Source: Gammaproteobacteria bacterium | GTDB taxonomy: Bacteria > Pseudomonadota > Gammaproteobacteria > Steroidobacterales > Woeseiaceae | Direction of reading: 5' to 3' | NCBI GenBank assembly: GCA_029884165.1 | Contig: JAOUIH010000009.1 | Coordinates: forward strand, 1-64,000 | DNA: 64,000 nucleotides | Notes under the pieces: model-generated | Databases searched by the model: none | Told to the model about the DNA's origin: nothing | What the model saw: only the letters and a program-made list of their open reading frames with translations | In this document: positions 53,677 through 62,927 of the stretch, piece by piece | How the letters are laid out: the number at the start of each line of letters is the position of its first letter | How positions within the stretch are numbered: the stretch's first letter is position 1 | Made by a program: the position numbers and the translations under genes

Positions 53677-56347
53677 CCAGCCATTCCGAGATCAAGCGTA
53701 GCTCTGCTTCCGTCAGGTAACCCGCGTGGCTTTGGCCGGCCCCGAATCGCGAGAAGAAGCGATTCGAGGGATTGGCACCCGCCACGCTCATTGATGGCGC
53801 GACATTGACCGGAGCAAATATCGGGTCGCCCGTAACCGGGTCGATATCGACCTGGACGAGCCGCTCTACCAGGTTTCCGTTCGCATCCAGCTCCAGCTCG
53901 TTATCGTTCGCCAACAGTTCCTGGTATGACTTGAAGTGGTCTGGCTCCAGGTCCGACTGGCCCTCCGAGAGATCAAGCTGACCGGCCGGCACCACCGTGG
54001 CGCCGGCCGCGCTGACTATATTATGACAATTCGTGCAGGTGTTTGTGACGGGCTGCCCATTTCCGTCAAGTACCGGCATCCCCATCGAATCGAGCACCGG
54101 CCGGGGGAGCGCCCACAGCGGGTGAATATTCGTTTCGTAGTTGATGACAATGCGGCAGTTCGCGTTCCAGGCCTGGGTCAGGCAGGTGAGGCTGGTCGGC
54201 GGCACCGTGTCGAGATCCAGGTGGGAATAGCTGAACGGGGCATCCGGAGCCCGCCCGGCTTTGAGCTCATCGGTCCAGACATCCTCGTACTCGATGTCCA
54301 TCGAGGGTTCGAGCGATGAGCAGCCGTCCGTCGCGCAGCTGATCCGCGCCCGGACCTCGGCCATCGTCTCCCCGACCTCGCCGACGAACAACGCGTCGAC
54401 AGTGCTCGGGAAATAGGAGCCTCCCGCGACCTGCGCGCCGGCCCAGGCCGCCTCGAAAGCATCGCCGCGACCGTGCGACAGCCCGCTTTGCGCAAGATGG
54501 CAGCCATTGCACTCGAGCACCTGCCCGGGACGCAGCTGCATCCAGTTCTGGTGCCTCGACGTGATGCGCCGGCCGTTTGCATCCAGGACACTCACGCCGA
54601 AAGCCACGTTGGCCGGCACCTTGACCATGACCGAGCCATCCGGCTCGATCGGCGCGTAGCCGAGGATTTCGCGCATGCCCTGCGCCGCGCTGACGCCGAA
54701 AGCCGTGTTGTCGATGTCACGCAGGTCGTCGTTCGGCTGTGATACCGCCTTGACGATACGCAGGAAGCGGGCCGGCCGGCCCGCGGCCGATGTCGTAAGC
54801 GACGGATCCGCGACCGCGTCGATGTCGACCACCGCGCCGCCGTCGAAGTCGTAGACGCTGCGTATATTGATGACGCCGGCATTCTGGTTGGCGAGGTTCG
54901 GGTCCGACAGGAAGTCGCTGCTGCCATCCAGGACGACGGGCGGCAACGGACGGGGGTCCGCAGCGACGACCTCGGTGAACATGAACCCTTCCTGGCCCGG
55001 GACGACGGGCAGCTGTGTGTCGTCGGCCGGATCGTACATCCAGATGCCGTATAGCGGGTCGGCCTGCTCCAGCGTGAGATCGGCCAGGTTTTCCGCGGTG
55101 CACGGATAGATGACCAGCGGCGTCCCGGCCGGCGGCGGGTTGGCCGGATCGATGACATCCGTCAGGCGGCACTGGGACCAGCTCACCAGCAGTCGCCCCG
55201 TCCCGTCCTGGATCGGAAACACCGATGCGTAGCGCCCGCCTACGGATGGTTCGTTCGGCTCGGTCGACACGTCGTTGATCGTCGCGCGCTCCTGCGCGGG
55301 ACCCGTAAGCCCGGGATTATCCTTGCTGGGCTGGCTGTTCTCGATATAGGTCGCGGTATCGATGACGACGATATCGCCGCCTCCCCCGGTATCCGTGAAC
55401 GGTCGCACAAGTGCCATGATGCGGCCGTCCTCGAGCTGTCGCGGCTGCATGAATTGCACGACCTGGCCGTTCGTGCCCGTGTCGTGGCTGTTCTGGCCGT
55501 AGAGCAGCTCGAGCGCCGAACCGTCGGGGTTCATCCGATACAGGTTGACGGCGTTATTGCCCGGCGCATGGTCCCAGCGGCTGAATACGACCTGGCCGCT
55601 CGCCAGCACCGACGGGTCGAAATCGTGGCTCTGGTTATACGAGACCTGCTCTATGTCGCTGCCGTCCTCTTCCATTACGTGCAATACGAACGCAGGCTCG
55701 TCGTCGTCTTCGTCCTGGGCTTCGAACTGGGGCTTGCCCTCGTCGAGGAGTATCGCCTGTGCCCGAACCTGGCGGGTGGACGAAAATATGATCCGACCGT
55801 CCGGCAGGTAATGCGGCGCAACGTCGTGGCCGATCTCCGCGCTGAGATCCGAGGCGATGATGCGGCGCAGCGCCGCATTGCCGATATCGTATTCCCAGAT
55901 GTTCCACGTGGGCTGATCCGGATCGTCAAGTGCAAGGTTCAGGTCGACCGGGCCGCGCATCGCGAACAGGACCCTGGTCCCGTCGTACGAAATCTCGACA
56001 TCGCGAACGGCGCCCAGGCCCTGCGTCACGTCGCCCGTGACGTTGATCTCGGGCGCACTCGGTGACGCACGGTCGCGGACGAACAGGTCGGCGCCGAAAT
56101 TGAAAGTAACCATCTCGCGCAGGTCGTTTTGCTCCAGATCGCCCTGGGCGTCGAGCGGTAGCGGCGCCTTTACGTAGGCGATCGGGAAGTCGACGACGAC
56201 CGGGTCCGGATCCTGGCCGGTGCCGATGCTGACACCGTCGCCGCTGCCGCCGCAGCCTGCAACGGTGAGTGCAAGGAGACAGCTTGTGCCTGCAAGCAGG
56301 GCGCAGCCTGGTGTCGCGCCAGCGACGCGTAGCAAAAACGTTTTCAT
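53627..56347 (-). CDS. HzsA-related dihaem lipoprotein (PD40/TolB-like propeller)
   Basis: 906 aa. A lipobox (LTVAGCGG, Cys 32) is followed by a TolB/PD40-like beta-propeller region with repeats such as ISYDGTRVLFAMRG and YLPDGRIIFSSTR. It continues with a region that strongly recalls the hydrazine synthase alpha-subunit family: GYAPIEPDGSVMVKVPAN, then QLRPGQVLECNGCH (haem 1, about residue 613). A second haem motif CTNCH lies near residue 769. The name is by similarity; hydrazine synthesis is not implied. First gene of the reverse-strand envelope cluster. ATG 56347 is chosen by the signal. Confidence 0.82.
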   Translation of the reverse strand: MKTFLLRVAGATPGCALLAGTSCLLALTVAGCGGSGDGVSIGTGQDPDPVVVDFPIAYVKAPLPLDAQGDLEQNDLREMVTFNFGADLFVRDRASPSAPEINVTGDVTQGLGAVRDVEISYDGTRVLFAMRGPVDLNLALDDPDQPTWNIWEYDIGNAALRRIIASDLSAEIGHDVAPHYLPDGRIIFSSTRQVRAQAILLDEGKPQFEAQDEDDDEPAFVLHVMEEDGSDIEQVSYNQSHDFDPSVLASGQVVFSRWDHAPGNNAVNLYRMNPDGSALELLYGQNSHDTGTNGQVVQFMQPRQLEDGRIMALVRPFTDTGGGGDIVVIDTATYIENSQPSKDNPGLTGPAQERATINDVSTEPNEPSVGGRYASVFPIQDGTGRLLVSWSQCRLTDVIDPANPPPAGTPLVIYPCTAENLADLTLEQADPLYGIWMYDPADDTQLPVVPGQEGFMFTEVVAADPRPLPPVVLDGSSDFLSDPNLANQNAGVINIRSVYDFDGGAVVDIDAVADPSLTTSAAGRPARFLRIVKAVSQPNDDLRDIDNTAFGVSAAQGMREILGYAPIEPDGSVMVKVPANVAFGVSVLDANGRRITSRHQNWMQLRPGQVLECNGCHLAQSGLSHGRGDAFEAAWAGAQVAGGSYFPSTVDALFVGEVGETMAEVRARISCATDGCSSLEPSMDIEYEDVWTDELKAGRAPDAPFSYSHLDLDTVPPTSLTCLTQAWNANCRIVINYETNIHPLWALPRPVLDSMGMPVLDGNGQPVTNTCTNCHNIVSAAGATVVPAGQLDLSEGQSDLEPDHFKSYQELLANDNELELDANGNLVERLVQVDIDPVTGDPIFAPVNVAPSMSVAGANPSNRFFSRFGAGQSHAGYLTEAELRLISEWLDVGAQYYNNPFDAPIN

Positions 56348-57082
56348 AACGTTCACTCTGGTTCCTTCCGGCGTGTCGCCGATCGGGCTCGGCAAACGAT
56401 GCGTTCGCGGCTCGCTGTCGCCCGCGATTGCAAAGCGCTGCTTCGATCCGCAGTCGATTCCGCAGTGTGGACACAAGCACCGCCGTGCGCCGTTAACGCG
56501 ATCACAGTTAACCCGCCGTCGACCGTGGTCACTTGCGCGCCCGGAATCCGCGTTACGAATCTCGTGCAGACCGAGCCTGCGAAACCGCCGATACGTTCCA
56601 TGCTTCGGGACGGGCAGTTTAGGAAATCGCGCCAGCCGATGTAATGTCTCGAAAGTCCGACAGTGCGCAATGTCAAACGTCGTGAGGCGCTCGTCGGCGA
56701 TCGGGAAGCGGCGGCACCTGAGCGGCGACCATACCTGCAATTGCTGCGTTGTGCCGTACGGGAAACGCGCCGGGATAATGTGAGCCGGCACATTGGAGAG
56801 CGTCCGGTTCAGCGTATCTCCGCCGCAACATTCCTGGCCGATGCCGCGATTGATCGCCGGTGTGCCGGGACCGCAACGTGTCACCTCGCCGCGTTCTGTC
56901 TGGATTCGCCGACAGCTGATAATCTTCTTATTTTCAACATGTTACGTTTCCAGGCTGGCGCAACCGTGCGGAACTGCCGACAGTCGCTTTACATATCCAG
57001 CACCACCAGCCGGCTCGGCTCGCGAGCTGAACTCACTGAATACGCTCGCTTTTCCCGAGAACCCCGGCGGCGCCGGAAAGTG
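56348..57082. other. Non-coding region between divergent haem-protein genes, upstream part
   Basis: About 735 bases with no gene. It holds GTTAAC twice (56492-56497, 56507-56512), three direct CCGACAG copies (56657-56663, 56909-56915, 56977-56983), and an inverted CTGTC/GACAG pair (56896-56915). These could be activator sites for the sigma-54 promoter, unproven. ORFs here are short and lack support. Confidence 0.45.
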
Positions 57083-57098
57083 TGGCACGGCACTTGCT
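57083..57098 (+). promoter_or_regulatory. Sigma-54 (RpoN) promoter
   Basis: TGGCACG (57083-57089), GCAC, TTGCT (57094-57098). It matches the consensus YTGGCACG-N4-TTGCW at essentially every position except the first, which is G here. GG (57084-57085) and GC (57096-57097) are exactly ten bases apart. Transcription would start near 57109 and run into the haem-protein operon. Confidence 0.8.
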
Positions 57099-57133
57099 TT
57101 GGTATCCATGAAAGGTGAGAAGCCACTGCCCGT

Positions 57134-57189
57134 GACAGTACCGCGACGCGGCGATTGTGAGTGTATTCACGGCGCGTAGCGGTACTGTC
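57134..57189 (+). promoter_or_regulatory. Large nested hairpin in the sigma-54 leader
   Basis: GACAGTACCGC (57134-57144) is fully complementary to GCGGTACTGTC (57179-57189). Inside, ACGCG (57146-57150) pairs with CGCGT (57173-57177), then GTGA with TCAC around GTGTAT. It begins about 25 bases after the predicted transcript start, some 150 bases before the first start codon. It may be an RNA regulatory element or a DNA binding site. No known riboswitch was recognised. Confidence 0.55.
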
Positions 57190-57357
57190 CGGCAGAATCC
57201 GGGCAAGGATCTGGCCGCCTGGCGGCAGAGAGGAGTCCCTGCAGCCGCAGAGCAACGAGCGGACCGCAGCGGCACGCAGGCAGGAAAAGAAATTATACGA
57301 ACACGGGATTCCCGGGGGCCGGACGGACCGGCGCTCATGTGCAGGATCAACTCGAAA

Positions 57358-58584
57358 ATGAGCAGAATGGTTATGACGTACAGGACGTGCAGAAGCAGCG
57401 AACGCAAACCGGTCGACGGACGGACCGCAGGCTTCGCCAAGTGGCTCTCGGCCAGCCTGGTCTGTCTGTGCCTCGCGGCGACGGCAAACGCAGGCCCCCG
57501 CGAGCAGGCAAAACGCATACACGACCGCCTGGCAGGCGTGCCGCCGACCGAAGCGGTGCTGCAGCTGATGGAGGCCGAAGTGGATCCGTTCCAGCCGGGG
57601 ACCGCTGTCGATGCAGCCTACCGGGCGATGGAGGATCCCGCCTTTTATAACGTGACTCTGAAGAACTTCGCGGCGCCGTGGACGAACCGCGAGCGCGACG
57701 TGTTCGTGCCGCTCAACGACTACATCGCGACAGTCGTCGGCATGATACGCGACGACGTTCCCTTCAATACCCTGCTGTCCTCGGACATGATTTATGTCGG
57801 CTCGAACAGCCTGGGGCTGCCGGCCTACTCGAACGGCAACAACGATCATTACGCCGAGCTCGAGCGGCGCAGCCTCGACATGAAGGCCGGGCTCGAGCAG
57901 CGGCTGCAGTCCAATGTCAACGGGCTGCCTCCGAACGCTACGGCGGGCGTCATGACGACACGCGCGGCAGCGGAGGCGTTTTTCATCGCAGGCACGAACC
58001 GGGCGATGTTCCGCTTCACGATGCTCAACCACATGTGCAACGACCTGGAACAGGTGCACGACACGCGACTGGTTCCGGACCGTATCCGCCAGGACGTGAG
58101 CCGCAGCCCAGGTGGCGACAGTCGCCTGTTCCTGAACAACTGCATCGGCTGCCATAACGGCATGGATCCGCTGGCAGGCGCCTTTGCCTATTACAACTTT
58201 AACCCGGACACCGGCAGCATCGAGTACACGCCGGGCACGGTGCAGCCGAAGTACTTCAACAACGATGTGAACTTTCCCTACGGGTTCCAGACGACGGATG
58301 ACAGCTGGATGAATTACTGGCGTGAAGGCCAGAACCAGTTTCTCGGCTGGGATCCCGGCCTGCCGGGGGCCGGCAATGGCGCCAAGTCGCTCGGCGAGGA
58401 GCTCGGCAACAGTGATGCGTTCGCTGCCTGCCAGGTCCGGAAGGTATTCCAGGCCGTCTGCCTGCGAGAACCGGAGGATGCCGCAGACCGTCAGCAGGTT
58501 CAGCAGATGGTTGCGTCGTTCAAGGCAGGCTACCGCATGAAGCAGACCTTCGCCGAGGCGGCGGTCTACTGCATGGGCCAGTAA
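57358..58584 (+). CDS. Exported haem protein with DUF1588/DUF1585-like features
   Basis: About 408 aa. A signal peptide (WLSASLVCLCLAATANAG) follows a long n-region. The body has NFAAPWTNRERDVFVPLNDYIATVVGM and VMTTRAAAEAFFIAGTNRAMFRF, then NNCIGCHNGMDPLAGAFAYYNF: one CxxCH haem motif in a setting that recalls the NCxGCH-MDP pattern of DUF1588/DUF1585 proteins. The start is uncertain (57337, 57358, 57367 or 57373). It is the first gene behind the sigma-54 promoter. The stop overlaps the ribosome site (AAGGAG) of the LamG gene. Confidence 0.78.
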   Translation: MSRMVMTYRTCRSSERKPVDGRTAGFAKWLSASLVCLCLAATANAGPREQAKRIHDRLAGVPPTEAVLQLMEAEVDPFQPGTAVDAAYRAMEDPAFYNVTLKNFAAPWTNRERDVFVPLNDYIATVVGMIRDDVPFNTLLSSDMIYVGSNSLGLPAYSNGNNDHYAELERRSLDMKAGLEQRLQSNVNGLPPNATAGVMTTRAAAEAFFIAGTNRAMFRFTMLNHMCNDLEQVHDTRLVPDRIRQDVSRSPGGDSRLFLNNCIGCHNGMDPLAGAFAYYNFNPDTGSIEYTPGTVQPKYFNNDVNFPYGFQTTDDSWMNYWREGQNQFLGWDPGLPGAGNGAKSLGEELGNSDAFAACQVRKVFQAVCLREPEDAADRQQVQQMVASFKAGYRMKQTFAEAAVYCMGQ

Positions 58585-58596
58585 GGAGTCGCGACA

Positions 58597-61110
58597 ATGA
58601 CCAACGCAACAGGAATTGCCATGGCCCCCGTTTCGACTTCCCCGCTGGCTCGCCTGCGCTTCGCCTTACTCGGCAGCGTGGCAGCTCTCGTGATCGCTGC
58701 CTGCGGCGGCGGCGCGCAAACGGTCGAAAATCCCGTCACCAACGTCGCTCCGCCGGCGAGCTACCAGGGCCCGCCGCCGGCGACGGCAGACATCCAGTCG
58801 TTCAAGCTCAACCTCTGGGACAACATCCAGATGGGGAACCGCTGCGGCGGCTGCCATAACGAGCAGACCGGCCAGCTGCCGCTGTTCGCCCGACACGACG
58901 ACGTCAACCTCGCCTACGAGGCGGCGAACACTGTCGCCAACCTGGGACAGCCCTCGGATTCGCGCCTCGTGCTCAAAGTCGGCGGCGGCCACAACTGCTG
59001 GCTGACCGACTCGAATGCCTGCGCGGACATCATGACGACCTGGATCGAAAACTGGGCGGGCTCGGCCGGCACCGGCGGCCGGCAGATCGTCCTGCAGCCT
59101 CCGCCGCTGCTCGACCCGGGTTCGAGCAAGAGCTACGCGAACGCGACCGTCGGCAACTTTGCGACGCTGGTGCACGAGCCGATCCTGCTCGAGTACTGCG
59201 CCGGCTGCCACAGTTCCTCGGCCCCGACTTCGCAGCAGCCGTATTTTGCCGAGGGCGACGCGAACGTGGCATTCGAAGCCGCCAAGTCGAAAATGGACCT
59301 CGACGACCCGGCGTCATCCCGCTTCGTGATCCGCCTCGGCAACGAGTTCCACAACTGCTGGGACGTCGGCTGCGCGCAAGCTGCGGGCGAAATGGAAGCC
59401 GCGATCCTGGCCTTCGCCAACACGGTCCCGCTGACCGAAGTCGACCCCGACCTGGTGATTTCGAAGGCACTGAGGCTGGTGGACGGGACGATCGCGTCCG
59501 GCGGGAATCGCTACGAGAATTCGCAGATAGCCCTGTGGGAATTCAAGACGGGCAGCGGCACGGTCGCGTTCGATACGAGCGGCGTCGAGCCCGCCATCGA
59601 CCTGAATTTCTTCGGCGAGGTTGCCTGGTTCGGCGGCTGGGGCGTCACGATCGGCGGCGGCAAACTGCAGGGATCGACGGCAGCAAGCAAGAAGCTTTAC
59701 GACATGATCCTTGCCACCGGCGAATACTCGATCGAGGCCTGGGTAATTCCCGCCAACGTTACGCAGGAAATGGCCCGCATCGTCAGCTACTCGGCTGGCG
59801 ACGACGCCCGCAATTTCACGCTGCAGCAGACCTTGTACAACTACGAGTTCCGCCACCGCAGCACGGAAACCAGCCTGAACGGCGATCCCCAGCTGTCGAC
59901 GCCGGATGCCGACGAGGTCCTGCAGGCCACTCTGCAGCACGTCGTCGCTACCTACAGCCCGGTCGAGGGCCGCAAGATCTACGTGAACGGGGTCCTGGTT
60001 ACGCAACTGGATCCGGTCGCGCCCGGGTCGATGGCGGACTGGCAGGATACGTTCGCGCTGGTGTTCGGCAATGAGGTCTCCAGCGATGGCCTGTTCCAGG
60101 GCACGATACGGCTGGCGGCCATTCACAATCGCGCACTGACCCCGGAACAGGTCGTGCAGAACTTCGACGTCGGCGTCGGTGAGAAATTCTTCCTGCTGTT
60201 CAGCATCTCGGACGTCATCGGTGTGGCCGACAGCTACATTCTTTTCGAGGTTGCCCAGTTCGACACCTATGGATACCTGTTCGCGGAGCCGCGCTTCATT
60301 ACGCTCGGTTCGGCACCGGCCGTCGAAGGCGTGCCGCTCGAGGGCATGTATATCGGCGTAAACGGCGCGGAATCGCCGGTCGGTCAATCCTACGGCAATC
60401 TCATAGCGACACTGAGTTCGTCGGCCTTCGGCGAGATGGGCCAGGCGCTCTCGGCGCTCGGCGCGGTCCTGCCGCTCGAGAAGGGACCCCAGGACGACGA
60501 GTTCTTCCTGAGCTTCGACCGGCTGGGCGACCAGACGCACGTCCGGGTCGGCGATCCGTCCCTCGTCGTCATCGAGTCCGATATCCTGCCCCGGGCCCAG
60601 CGGATCGGCGTGCGCACCTTCGACGAGATCAACGCGACGATGGCGGCTGTTACGGGCGTGGATCCGGAAACGCCGGCTGTCGACATGACCTTCCAGAACC
60701 TGCGCCAGTCGCTGCCCGCGATCGAGAATCCGCAGGCTTTCCTGTCATCCCACCAGGTCGCGATCGCACAACTCGCGATCGAGTACTGCAATGCCCTGGT
60801 GGACGGCCCGCAGGCGGCCAGCTTCTTCGGCGGGTTCAATTTCGGGCTTGCGCCATCCGTCGCCTATGCGGGCACGGCGCGTAACCAGGTCATCGATCCG
60901 CTGATCGACCGCTTCGTCGGCGTCGGCATCCAGGACCAGCCGGACTTCGTCGACATCCGGGACGAGCTCGGCTACTTCGCCACGGACGGGGTCCGGCCGG
61001 ACAATCTCATCGACCGCCTGCTCGTCAGCGCGGACAACCCGGATACTCGCGCAATCGCCAAGGCGGCCTGCGCGTCTGTGCTCGGCAGCGCCGCGATGCT
61101 GGTGCAGTGA
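58597..61110 (+). CDS. LamG-domain lipoprotein with two CxxCH repeats
   Basis: 837 aa. Lipobox LVIAACGG. Residues about 65-160 and 190-270 form two similar units, each with a CxxCH (RCGGCHNE; YCAGCHSS), a segment with AYEAANT/AFEAAKS, and a HNCW...C motif (HNCWLTDSNAC; HNCWDVGCA). A LamG/concanavalin-like domain follows (about 290-530, ASKKLYDMILATGEYSIEAWV and RKIYVNGVLV). The C-terminal third is unassigned. Probably a surface or periplasmic dihaem protein. It starts 12 bases after the upstream gene with AAGGAG eight bases before ATG 58597. Confidence 0.82.
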   Translation: MTNATGIAMAPVSTSPLARLRFALLGSVAALVIAACGGGAQTVENPVTNVAPPASYQGPPPATADIQSFKLNLWDNIQMGNRCGGCHNEQTGQLPLFARHDDVNLAYEAANTVANLGQPSDSRLVLKVGGGHNCWLTDSNACADIMTTWIENWAGSAGTGGRQIVLQPPPLLDPGSSKSYANATVGNFATLVHEPILLEYCAGCHSSSAPTSQQPYFAEGDANVAFEAAKSKMDLDDPASSRFVIRLGNEFHNCWDVGCAQAAGEMEAAILAFANTVPLTEVDPDLVISKALRLVDGTIASGGNRYENSQIALWEFKTGSGTVAFDTSGVEPAIDLNFFGEVAWFGGWGVTIGGGKLQGSTAASKKLYDMILATGEYSIEAWVIPANVTQEMARIVSYSAGDDARNFTLQQTLYNYEFRHRSTETSLNGDPQLSTPDADEVLQATLQHVVATYSPVEGRKIYVNGVLVTQLDPVAPGSMADWQDTFALVFGNEVSSDGLFQGTIRLAAIHNRALTPEQVVQNFDVGVGEKFFLLFSISDVIGVADSYILFEVAQFDTYGYLFAEPRFITLGSAPAVEGVPLEGMYIGVNGAESPVGQSYGNLIATLSSSAFGEMGQALSALGAVLPLEKGPQDDEFFLSFDRLGDQTHVRVGDPSLVVIESDILPRAQRIGVRTFDEINATMAAVTGVDPETPAVDMTFQNLRQSLPAIENPQAFLSSHQVAIAQLAIEYCNALVDGPQAASFFGGFNFGLAPSVAYAGTARNQVIDPLIDRFVGVGIQDQPDFVDIRDELGYFATDGVRPDNLIDRLLVSADNPDTRAIAKAACASVLGSAAMLVQ

Positions 61111-61141
61111 ACGGAACGAACAGGACACGAGGCAAATCGAT

Positions 61142-62755
61142 ATGACTAAGAAGAGAATGGTTCGCGACTGGGACGCGCCACAGCGGCATCCGGATCACAG
61201 GCGGCCGGTGACGAGGCGGGATTTCGTTGCCCAGGGCTTCCTGTCCGGTTCTGCCTTCGCCGCCGGCGGCGGCGTGTTGAGCCTGTTCTCAAACCCTCGC
61301 GATGCCTACGCGGCGTTGTCCGGCGACCTGACGCCGCTGCTGCAGAACCCGTGCAATATCGCAACGGACGGCGCCGGCAAGATCCCGTTCATCTGTTTCG
61401 ATCTCGCGGGCGGCGCGAATATCGCGGGCTCGAACGTGCTGGTCGGCAAAGAGGGCGGCCAGATGGATTTCCTCAGTACGGCCGGATACGAAAAGCTGGG
61501 GCTGCCGGGCGACATGGTGCCGGGCCTCACCGACCCGACCACCGGCCTGCCCTACGCGAACACCGACTTCGGGCTCGCATTCCATTCGGACAGCGCGTTT
61601 CGGCGCGGCATGCTCGCCAGCATGACGACAACCCCGGGAATCGAGCAAAATCTGACCGGTGCGATCATTCCGGCCCGGTCGGACAACGACACGGGCAACA
61701 ATCCGCATAACCCGCTGTACGGCATCGCGCGAGCCGGCGCGAATGGCTCGATCCTGACGCTGGCCGGTACCGAGAACACCGACTCCGGCGGCAACTCGAT
61801 GATCCCGGCCAGCATGATGGACCCGGAACTGCGGCCGACGAAGGTGGACCGGCCCAGCGACGTCACCGGCCTCGTGGACACGGGTCAGCTGGTCGGCATA
61901 CTCGGCCCCGATGACGCGACCGCGGTGATGGAATCCGTCTACCGCATCAGCGAGCAGAAGATGGGGGTCGTAACGGCTGACGCCGTCGTCAAGGACATGG
62001 TGCGTTGCGGGTACCTGAAAGCGGCGGATATCGCCGACCGCTTCGGCGCGACGCCGCTCGATCCCGGCCTCGACCCGATGATCGTCGGTCCCGGAGGCAT
62101 CTTCTCGAATGCCGAGTTCACGGATACCGGCCGCGACGGCCAGGAGTTCCGCAAGACCGCATCCGTGATGAAGCTCGTGATGAACGGCTTCGCCGGGGCC
62201 GCCTGCATCGAGATGGGTGGCTACGATTATCACGGCGGTGCGCGCGCCGAGGGCGAGGTCAAGGACTTCCGTGCCGGCCGCTGCATGGGCGCCTGCATCG
62301 CGTATGCGGCCCGCATCGGCGTCCCGCTGATGCTGTACGTCTTCAGCGACGGCTCGCTCTCCAGCGACGGCACGATCGACAACACGGCGAACGGCCGCGG
62401 CAAGGGCGAGTGGGTCAGTGACAACTCGTCGACCGCCGCGTCTTTCTTCATGGTCTACAACCCGAACGGTCGCGCCATCCTGCGCGGCGGCACGCCGGCC
62501 GAACAGGCCATGCACCAGCAGATCGGTTACTTCGACGCCGGTGCATCCGTCGTTCGGACCGCGACTCCGGCGGCGAACAACGTCAACCTGCTCGTGAACA
62601 CGGTGCTGCTGAACTACATGGCGCTGCACGGCGAGGAGGGGCTGTTCGAGGCGGCGTTCCCCGGTCACGGCCTCGGCACGCCGGCGCAGCGGGACCGGCT
62701 GACGGCCTTCGAGTCCATCGTCAGCGGCACGATAGGCCCGTTGAACCCCATCTGA
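61142..62755 (+). CDS. DUF1501 family protein with Tat signal
   Basis: 537 aa. The N-terminus has a twin-arginine motif (TRRDFVAQGFLSG) followed by a hydrophobic stretch and DAYAALSG. The body is a sulfatase-like DUF1501 domain: LAGGANIAGSNVLVGKEGG and the motif region MGGYDYHGGARAEGEVKDFRAG. Tat transport suggests a folded protein with a cofactor or metal. Downstream of the LamG gene after 31 bases, so part of the same operon. A terminator follows. DUF1501 proteins in planctomycetes lie next to cytochrome/LamG proteins. Confidence 0.88.
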   Translation: MTKKRMVRDWDAPQRHPDHRRPVTRRDFVAQGFLSGSAFAAGGGVLSLFSNPRDAYAALSGDLTPLLQNPCNIATDGAGKIPFICFDLAGGANIAGSNVLVGKEGGQMDFLSTAGYEKLGLPGDMVPGLTDPTTGLPYANTDFGLAFHSDSAFRRGMLASMTTTPGIEQNLTGAIIPARSDNDTGNNPHNPLYGIARAGANGSILTLAGTENTDSGGNSMIPASMMDPELRPTKVDRPSDVTGLVDTGQLVGILGPDDATAVMESVYRISEQKMGVVTADAVVKDMVRCGYLKAADIADRFGATPLDPGLDPMIVGPGGIFSNAEFTDTGRDGQEFRKTASVMKLVMNGFAGAACIEMGGYDYHGGARAEGEVKDFRAGRCMGACIAYAARIGVPLMLYVFSDGSLSSDGTIDNTANGRGKGEWVSDNSSTAASFFMVYNPNGRAILRGGTPAEQAMHQQIGYFDAGASVVRTATPAANNVNLLVNTVLLNYMALHGEEGLFEAAFPGHGLGTPAQRDRLTAFESIVSGTIGPLNPI

Positions 62756-62774
62756 CCTCCGCAGGTCGGAACCG

Positions 62775-62812
62775 AAAGGTCGGCAGGCAGTAGCCTGTCG
62801 GCCTTTCTTTTT
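62775..62812 (+). terminator. Intrinsic terminator after DUF1501 gene
   Basis: AAAGGTCGGCAGGC (62775-62788) pairs with GCCTGTCGGCCTTT (62793-62806), 14 pairs with two G-U, loop AGTA, followed by CTTTTT. It closes the sigma-54 operon. Confidence 0.92.
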
Positions 62813-62927
62813 CGCTGCCCGGCAATGCACCCCCGCCGGGGCTTCCGCGCCTCTCGGAACGGGACTCGGCGGCGGCAAGTCGCCATAATGCGGGTCATGT
62901 ACGAATCCTGCCCCGGACCAAGCTGAC

